From NCBI GenBank assembly GCA_002292945.1, contig DBCG01000119.1:176-11737 (forward strand): a stretch of 11,562 nt of DNA. Direction: 5' to 3'. Positions 7,540 to 11,562 of this stretch are shown here, in pieces. The stretch's first letter is position 1; every line of letters begins with the position of its first letter. A program made the translations under genes and the position numbers. Source of the DNA: Proteobacteria bacterium UBA964 (GTDB lineage: Bacteria > Pseudomonadota > Gammaproteobacteria > Steroidobacterales > Steroidobacteraceae). Below the pieces are notes generated by a model. It made no database searches. It worked only from the letters and a program-made list of their open reading frames with translations, and had not been told where the DNA came from.

Positions 7540-7574
7540 GACGGCACTTTACACGCGGAACGGAGGCGCAGCGC
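7540..7574. promoter_or_regulatory. Short divergent intergenic region, apt / acid phosphatase
   Basis: These 35 bases are the only non-coding space between two divergent genes, so promoters for both must lie here or extend into the opposing coding regions. I see a weak minus-strand TGTAAA (from 7548-7553) and no clear -35 box in either direction. Confidence 0.3.
7561..7566 (+). promoter_or_regulatory. Ribosome binding site of the acid phosphatase gene
   Basis: CGGAGG lies 8 bases before the ATG at 7575. It supports that start over the in-frame ATG at 7587. Confidence 0.75.
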
Positions 7575-8513
7575 ATGGGTCAGCCGATGGGTCAGTCGAT
7601 AGGACATCGCCGCGGGTCGGTCGTCGGGGCGTTGCTGCTGTGTGCTCTGGCCGGTTGCGCCGCGCCGTCGCGCGTGCAGCCGTCGCCGACGGCGCCTCCG
7701 GTGGTCGGACGGGAGACGGTCAACGCCACACTCTGGATGCAGCGCGCAGCGGAGTACCGCATCTCGGCCGAGCAGGTCTACGGGCTTGCCACCCAGCGTT
7801 TGACGACCACGATCGCGGCACCGGGCACGGCCGCAGTCGAGCAGCAGGGTGTGGATGCGGCGACGCTCGCTCGGCTGCCGACGGCCGTCATCGTCGATCT
7901 CGATGAGACCGTCCTCGACAACTCCTTCTATCAGGCGCGACGGGCGCTCGCCGGTGCCGAGTTCGACGACGCGTCTTGGGACGCTTGGATGCTGGAGGGT
8001 GCCGCGACGGCCGTACCGGGTGCCGTCGCGTTCCTACAGGCGGCGAGCCGTGCGGGGCACCGGATCTTCTTCCTCACGAACCGGTCTTGTCCGCGCGGTA
8101 CGGCGCCGGGCGCCGCCTGTGCTGTCCGAGCCGCCACACTCCGTAATCTCGCGGCCTTGGGCGTGCCTGGGGGTGCCGACACCGACAACTTGCTGCAGCG
8201 CGGTGATCGTCCTGAGTGGAGCGGATCCGAAAAGATCTCGCGTCGGACCTGGGTCGCCGAGCGATATCGCATCGTGGCGCTCGCCGGCGATGATCTTCAC
8301 GACTTCGTCGATCGCGCCGAGTACACGCGGCGGCGTGCCGAACTCGCGCCGCTGTTCGGCGCGCGGTGGTTCCTGCTGCCGAACGCCATGTATGGGTCTT
8401 GGGAGCGTGCGATCGTCAGCGGCAGCTGCACGCCGGGCATGGATGCCGCGACCTGCGCGGCAGCCAACACCGCGCGCAAGTACGCGCTGCTCGATCCCGC
8501 GCCAGCGCCCTAG
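7575..8513 (+). CDS. Acid phosphatase / 5'-nucleotidase lipoprotein, e(P4)-like HAD enzyme
   Basis: 312 residues. A lipoprotein signal peptide ends at lipobox LAGC (Cys28). The mature protein has the lipoprotein e(P4) signature: NATLWMQRAAEYR (50-62), HAD motif I VDLDETVLDNS (107-117, nucleophile Asp108, acid/base Asp110), motif II LTNR (167-170), the lysine motif around EKISRR (219-224, Lys220) and motif IV GDDLHDF (238-244). Enzymes of this family remove phosphate from nucleotides and NMN at the outer membrane so that the nucleoside or nicotinamide riboside can be taken up. Cys172/Cys182 and Cys285/Cys294 are placed to form disulphides, fitting an exported protein. Ala at +2 favours the outer membrane. 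A good ribosome site (7561-7566) sets the start. It is divergent from apt and convergent with the secreted EEP-family gene, with only 9 bases between the stops. The family call is firm; the natural substrate is inferred. Confidence 0.92.
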   Translation: MGQPMGQSIGHRRGSVVGALLLCALAGCAAPSRVQPSPTAPPVVGRETVNATLWMQRAAEYRISAEQVYGLATQRLTTTIAAPGTAAVEQQGVDAATLARLPTAVIVDLDETVLDNSFYQARRALAGAEFDDASWDAWMLEGAATAVPGAVAFLQAASRAGHRIFFLTNRSCPRGTAPGAACAVRAATLRNLAALGVPGGADTDNLLQRGDRPEWSGSEKISRRTWVAERYRIVALAGDDLHDFVDRAEYTRRRAELAPLFGARWFLLPNAMYGSWERAIVSGSCTPGMDAATCAAANTARKYALLDPAPAP

Positions 8514-8532
8514 GGGCAGGCCTTAGGGGCAG
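8507..8532 (+). repeat. 13-bp tandem duplication across two convergent stop codons
   Basis: GCCCTAGGGGCAG (8507-8519) is followed at once by GCCTTAGGGGCAG (8520-8532), 12 of 13 bases identical. The first unit holds the TAG stop of the phosphatase gene; the second holds the TAA stop of the minus-strand gene. Confidence 0.85.
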
Positions 8533-9839
8533 CGCGCGCCGGGCAGCGCGATGTCCACCCAGACCAGTCGATGATCGCTGCTGGTGGCGGCGTCATCGTT
8601 CACCCGCGCAAAGGCGGGATCGTCCTGCGTCGGCCAGTACACACCTGATGCGCAGACCGTGAGATCCGCCGAGGGCAGGACATAGTCGACGCGCATGTTG
8701 CCGGGCGAGTTCGTGCCGCCGTCGGAGAAATCGGCGGTGTCCTCGTTCGCCGGGCCGCGCTGGCGGTCGTTCGCGCCGCCTTGTCGGCGCGCCGCTTCAG
8801 CAGCGCCTGCGCTGCGCGGTACCCATCGCCCCACCGCTGCCTCGCGGTGTATCCGTGGATGATCGAGCAGCTGCCGGATGGCGCCGTTGCGGCTGCCGCC
8901 ATCGACCGGATCCGCATTGAGGTCGCCCGCGATCACGAACGAGGCCTCGACGGCGAGCCCGTCGCGCCGACCTGCGTCATCGACGAGGTAGGGAGCACGA
9001 TCCGGCGTCAGGTAGTCCGCCCAGAGCCGGATCTCATCGTGGTTTCGGCGGCCATTGCGGTCCTCGGGGCCGTCGAAGCCCGGCGGGGTCGGATGACTGG
9101 CGAGCAGGTGGAGCACACGCGGCGGCGCACCGGGCGCCGCGTCCGGCGCCACGGGCAGTTCGAAGGGCAGGTCCCAATGGCTCTTCGAGGACAGCGGCAG
9201 CGCCGCGAGCGCGTCCGGGCCATACCACCCGGGGGGCAGGTCAGCGCCCGGCATGTCCCGCCACAGGAAGTTTCGGAAGCTGCGCACCTGATCGCGGCGC
9301 AGCGTGAGGCGCGAGCAGACCAGCATGCCGTACTGCCCGGGGGACAGACCGAAACCGCGTGCGTCGTTGCCGCCACCGATGCGGCCGTCGCGATCGAGGT
9401 CGACGCCGCTCGGCAGTCCGGTGTTCGAGGGTGCGCTGAAGAGCGTGGGGCAGGCGATCGGTTCGCGACCGCCTTGGCTCACCTCGAGATAGCCGCGCAG
9501 GAAGGCGAGGGCTGCCGGGGCGGGCGGACGCTTCGCGTGGTCGTCGTCAACGGCACCGTCGTAGTCGAATTCATTGATCAGCAGCAGATCGGGGCGCACA
9601 TCCTGCAGCACGGCAGCGATCGTCGCAGCTTGGGTGCTGCGTTCCGTGGTGAGTTCCTGTGCGAGCGCGCCCGCCTCTCGACGATAAAGGCTGACATTGT
9701 AGGTAGCGATGCGCAGGGTGCCGGGGGCGACGGGCGGCGGGGTCGCGCGCGGAGGGTCCGGTAACGCGGCCGCGGCTTCGGCGACCGCTACGACGCAGAG
9801 GATGGCTCCGAGGGTGGTCAGCATCTTCGGGTGTCGCAT
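8523..9839 (-). CDS. Secreted endonuclease/exonuclease/phosphatase-family protein
   Basis: 438 residues with a cleavable signal peptide (about 1-23, AEA-type site). The EEP (DNase I-like) fold motifs appear in order: ATYNVSL (Asn48), LLINEFD (metal ligand Glu90), LLASHPTPP (His249), GPEDRNGRRNHDEIR (257-271), IAGDLNADP (Asp306, Asn308), MRVDYVLPS (382-390) and SSDHRLVWVDI (catalytic Asp422-His423). All catalytic positions look intact. The segment VDLDRDGRIGGGNDARGFG (146-164) looks like a calcium-type Asp loop, which to my knowledge recurs in secreted members of this family. Such enzymes cleave phosphodiesters or phosphomonoesters; this one could act on external nucleic acid, nucleotides or another phosphorylated compound. 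A strong GGGAGGA ribosome site sets the start. It lies just behind the terminator of the TonB receptor gene, so it is made by read-through or from a promoter overlapping that region. Fold certain, substrate unknown. Confidence 0.9.
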   Translation of the reverse strand: MRHPKMLTTLGAILCVVAVAEAAAALPDPPRATPPPVAPGTLRIATYNVSLYRREAGALAQELTTERSTQAATIAAVLQDVRPDLLLINEFDYDGAVDDDHAKRPPAPAALAFLRGYLEVSQGGREPIACPTLFSAPSNTGLPSGVDLDRDGRIGGGNDARGFGLSPGQYGMLVCSRLTLRRDQVRSFRNFLWRDMPGADLPPGWYGPDALAALPLSSKSHWDLPFELPVAPDAAPGAPPRVLHLLASHPTPPGFDGPEDRNGRRNHDEIRLWADYLTPDRAPYLVDDAGRRDGLAVEASFVIAGDLNADPVDGGSRNGAIRQLLDHPRIHREAAVGRWVPRSAGAAEAARRQGGANDRQRGPANEDTADFSDGGTNSPGNMRVDYVLPSADLTVCASGVYWPTQDDPAFARVNDDAATSSDHRLVWVDIALPGARCP

Positions 9840-9846
9840 CGACTTG

Positions 9847-9853
9847 TCCTCCC
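9847..9853 (-). promoter_or_regulatory. Ribosome binding site of the EEP-family gene
   Basis: On the minus strand GGGAGGA lies about 7 bases before the ATG at 9839. It is a near-ideal site and confirms that start. Confidence 0.75.
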
Positions 9854-9860
9854 GCGACCC

Positions 9861-9891
9861 AAAAAGAAAGGCGGGCCGAGGGGCCCGCCTT
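9861..9891 (-). terminator. Intrinsic terminator of the TonB-dependent receptor gene
   Basis: A perfect 10-bp stem, AAGGCGGGCC (9868-9877) with GGCCCGCCTT (9882-9891), has a four-base loop. Read on the minus strand it is followed by TCTTTTT. It lies 30 bases past the receptor stop and about 20 bases before the next start codon. Confidence 0.9.
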
Positions 9892-9920
9892 CCGGTGGTG
9901 GTCGACTCTGCAGTCGGTGA

Positions 9921-11562
9921 TCAGAACTCGTACTTGAGACCGATCTGGATCTGCCAGCGTGAACGGTCGGTGTTGCGGAGCACGCCGCCCGCCGGACCGC
10001 TGACCGATTCCGGGTTGAGCAGCGTGGAATTGGCGCCCGAGATCCGGTACTTCGCGCAGGTCAGCACGCCCGCGTTGTCCGACACGCCGTTGGCGCCGGC
10101 GCAGGAGACGTCGAACAGACGGGCATCCTCGCCGAACTCGTCGATCACGCCCCAGTCCTCGTCGATGAGGTTCAGGACGTTGGCGATGTCCAGGGTGACC
10201 CGCGCCTTGTGGGTGTCGGAGAAAGCCGGCAGCTCCTGGCTGAGCTGAAGGTCCCAAAGGTTGATCGACGGGCTCGTGAAGGAGCCGCGTGGGACGATCC
10301 CACCTTGCGGGATGCCGAACTTCGCGGCGATCAGTCGCAGGTTGTCGATGGTTGCCGTGCTGTCGAAGGCGACGAGCGGTGCCGAGGAGAGGGTCACGAC
10401 GGTGGTCGTGCCGACGAGGGAGGTCGTCGCGGTGCCCGACAGGTCCGGCAGATACGCGAGCTGAGCGCCGCGGGCGACACCGAAGGTCTCGTTGCGGCCC
10501 GAACCACCGTTCATGGTGAAGGTGACCGGACGACCCTTGCGGTAGTCAGCGAACAGCGAGAAGCGGGTCTCGTAGTTGCCGAACAGGTTCTTGCGCCAGC
10601 CGAGCTCACCCTTGAAGGCATCGGAGATCTCTTCCTGGCCACGGCCGGAGGTCGCCGTGTTCGGGTCGAGCGCGGCGTATTGGCCGCCGTAGAGCGAGCT
10701 TGCGGTGGATGAGAAACGGGCCGAGGCCGAGAACTCATCCGAATTCTGCTTGGAGTAGGAGAGGGACGCGCTGAAGCCGTTCTCGAAGTACTTCGAGACA
10801 CCCACCGCGGCCGTCCAGATGTCACCGGTCGTATCCGGGTTGTAGGCCTGGATGTCGCGCCCGGATCCCGGGTTGAAGGAGTTGACGGTGCTACCGGGGA
10901 CCGCGGTCCGCCGCGCGGCCGACAGGCCGTCGTAGCGGAGGCGGCCGTCCGGCGTGCGTGCTTGGACGCCGTTCACCGACAACGGAACGGCGCGGATGTC
11001 ACGGAAGGCAAGTCCGTCCTTCGTGTACACATAGACGGCGCTCGCGTTGAGGTTCCAGCCGTCCATGAGCTCCCAGTTGACCGCGAGATTGGTGCGCCAG
11101 TCGGCGGGCATGTTGAAGTCCGGCGCCATCGAGTTGGTCTCGGAGGTCGGCGAGACCGTCGAGCCGCCGAGCGCAGCCTGGATGCTGGCCGGAATGCTCG
11201 AACCGAACGAGGAGTTCACCGGGACGTTCAGCGCGGCGAAGCAGACCGCCGGGTTCAGCGCGCAGTTCACGGCGCCCGTGGTCTCGGTGATGAAGCCGCC
11301 GCCCTGTGCGGCGGTGGCTGCGAGGCTGGTCGCATTGGCCGCGGTGAGCGAACGCTGGAAGGTGATGGTGTTGTCGAGGATGCCGGTGTTGCTGAACGAG
11401 TTCGAGAGGAACACGTCAGGCAGACCGCCCGAGAAGAGGCCGACGCCGCCGCTCACCTTGACGTTGTCGATCGGACGCCAATCGAAGGCGAAACGCGGCA
11501 TCAGCACATCGAGACCGTCGTAGGTGCTCTGGTTGGAGAAGCCGTAACGGTTCACGAAATTC
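9921..11562 (-). CDS. TonB-dependent receptor, Oar-like, C-terminal part only
   Basis: 547 codons are visible; the frame stays open to the right edge, so the signal peptide, any carboxypeptidase-like domain, the plug and the first barrel strands lie outside. The GTG at 11553-11555 is an internal Val, not a start. Recognisable features are NRYGFSNQSTYDG and LMPRFAFDWRP at the visible beginning, GGVGLFSGGLPDVFLSNSF, many alternating strand-like segments (for example FSASLSYSKQNSDEF and TRFSLFADYRKGRPVTF), and a C-terminus WQIQIGLKYEF ending in the Phe typical of outer-membrane barrels. This style matches the large Oar-like TonB receptors of xanthomonads and relatives, which import unknown, often peptide- or carbohydrate-like, ligands. 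Two closely spaced Cys pairs (VNCALNPAVC, and VSCAGANG to LTCAKY) probably form disulphides in surface loops. A strong terminator follows. Family firm, ligand unknown. Confidence 0.9.
   Translation of the reverse strand, partial: NFVNRYGFSNQSTYDGLDVLMPRFAFDWRPIDNVKVSGGVGLFSGGLPDVFLSNSFSNTGILDNTITFQRSLTAANATSLAATAAQGGGFITETTGAVNCALNPAVCFAALNVPVNSSFGSSIPASIQAALGGSTVSPTSETNSMAPDFNMPADWRTNLAVNWELMDGWNLNASAVYVYTKDGLAFRDIRAVPLSVNGVQARTPDGRLRYDGLSAARRTAVPGSTVNSFNPGSGRDIQAYNPDTTGDIWTAAVGVSKYFENGFSASLSYSKQNSDEFSASARFSSTASSLYGGQYAALDPNTATSGRGQEEISDAFKGELGWRKNLFGNYETRFSLFADYRKGRPVTFTMNGGSGRNETFGVARGAQLAYLPDLSGTATTSLVGTTTVVTLSSAPLVAFDSTATIDNLRLIAAKFGIPQGGIVPRGSFTSPSINLWDLQLSQELPAFSDTHKARVTLDIANVLNLIDEDWGVIDEFGEDARLFDVSCAGANGVSDNAGVLTCAKYRISGANSTLLNPESVSGPAGGVLRNTDRSRWQIQIGLKYEF

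Noticed and set aside
9355..9402. EF-hand in the EEP-family protein
   Set aside because: DLDRDGRIGGGND has the Asp spacing of a calcium loop but the acidic residue at position 12 is displaced. I treat it as part of the family fold, not as a separate EF-hand domain.
8781..9764. Open frame of 327 codons on the plus strand opposite the EEP-family gene
   Set aside because: The opposite strand carries every EEP catalytic motif in order; this frame has none and no good ribosome site.

Overview
The window is a GC-rich, densely coding stretch of Gram-negative chromosome. It encodes a TonB-dependent receptor, an outer-membrane porin-like barrel and several lipoproteins. The mix of Oar-like receptor, DcaP-like porin and YtcJ-type amidohydrolases suggests an environmental gammaproteobacterium of the Xanthomonadales/Steroidobacterales kind. 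That placement is an impression from protein style only. There are no RNA genes, insertion sequences, CRISPR arrays or phage genes, and no gene-free stretch is longer than about 80 bases.

Left part (1-4942, + strand): a compact three-gene operon. An amidohydrolase lipoprotein (its first few codons lie off the window) overlaps by one base with a coiled-coil plus beta-barrel porin of DcaP type. A 22-base gap follows, then a second, paralogous amidohydrolase lipoprotein. The paralogues share a nearly identical DNA block of about 100 bp near their 5' ends but are clearly diverged elsewhere, which points to gene conversion or a recent recombination. The likely theme is entry of a small amide- or peptide-like compound through the porin and its hydrolysis in the periplasm. 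The substrate cannot be read from the sequence.

Middle (4969-7539, - strand): adenine phosphoribosyltransferase (apt), followed after 51 bp by a secreted gamma-glutamyltransferase-like Ntn hydrolase. The latter keeps the catalytic threonine but appears to have lost the usual gamma-glutamyl-binding residues, and it carries a Pro/Ala-rich insert just before the self-cleavage site. Divergent from apt, 35 bp away, is a class C (e(P4)-type) acid phosphatase / 5'-nucleotidase lipoprotein (7575-8513, +).

Right part (8523-11562, - strand): the C-terminal half or more of an Oar-like TonB-dependent receptor that runs off the right edge, a strong intrinsic terminator right behind it, and then a secreted endonuclease/exonuclease/phosphatase-family protein that starts only about 20 bases past the terminator. 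The secreted phosphodiesterase-like enzyme, the periplasmic nucleotidase and apt would together make a plausible nucleotide-scavenging route, though they are not one operon.

I see no clearly new multi-gene system. The most interesting points are the amidohydrolase-porin-amidohydrolase operon with its shared DNA block, and the atypical GGT-like enzyme.
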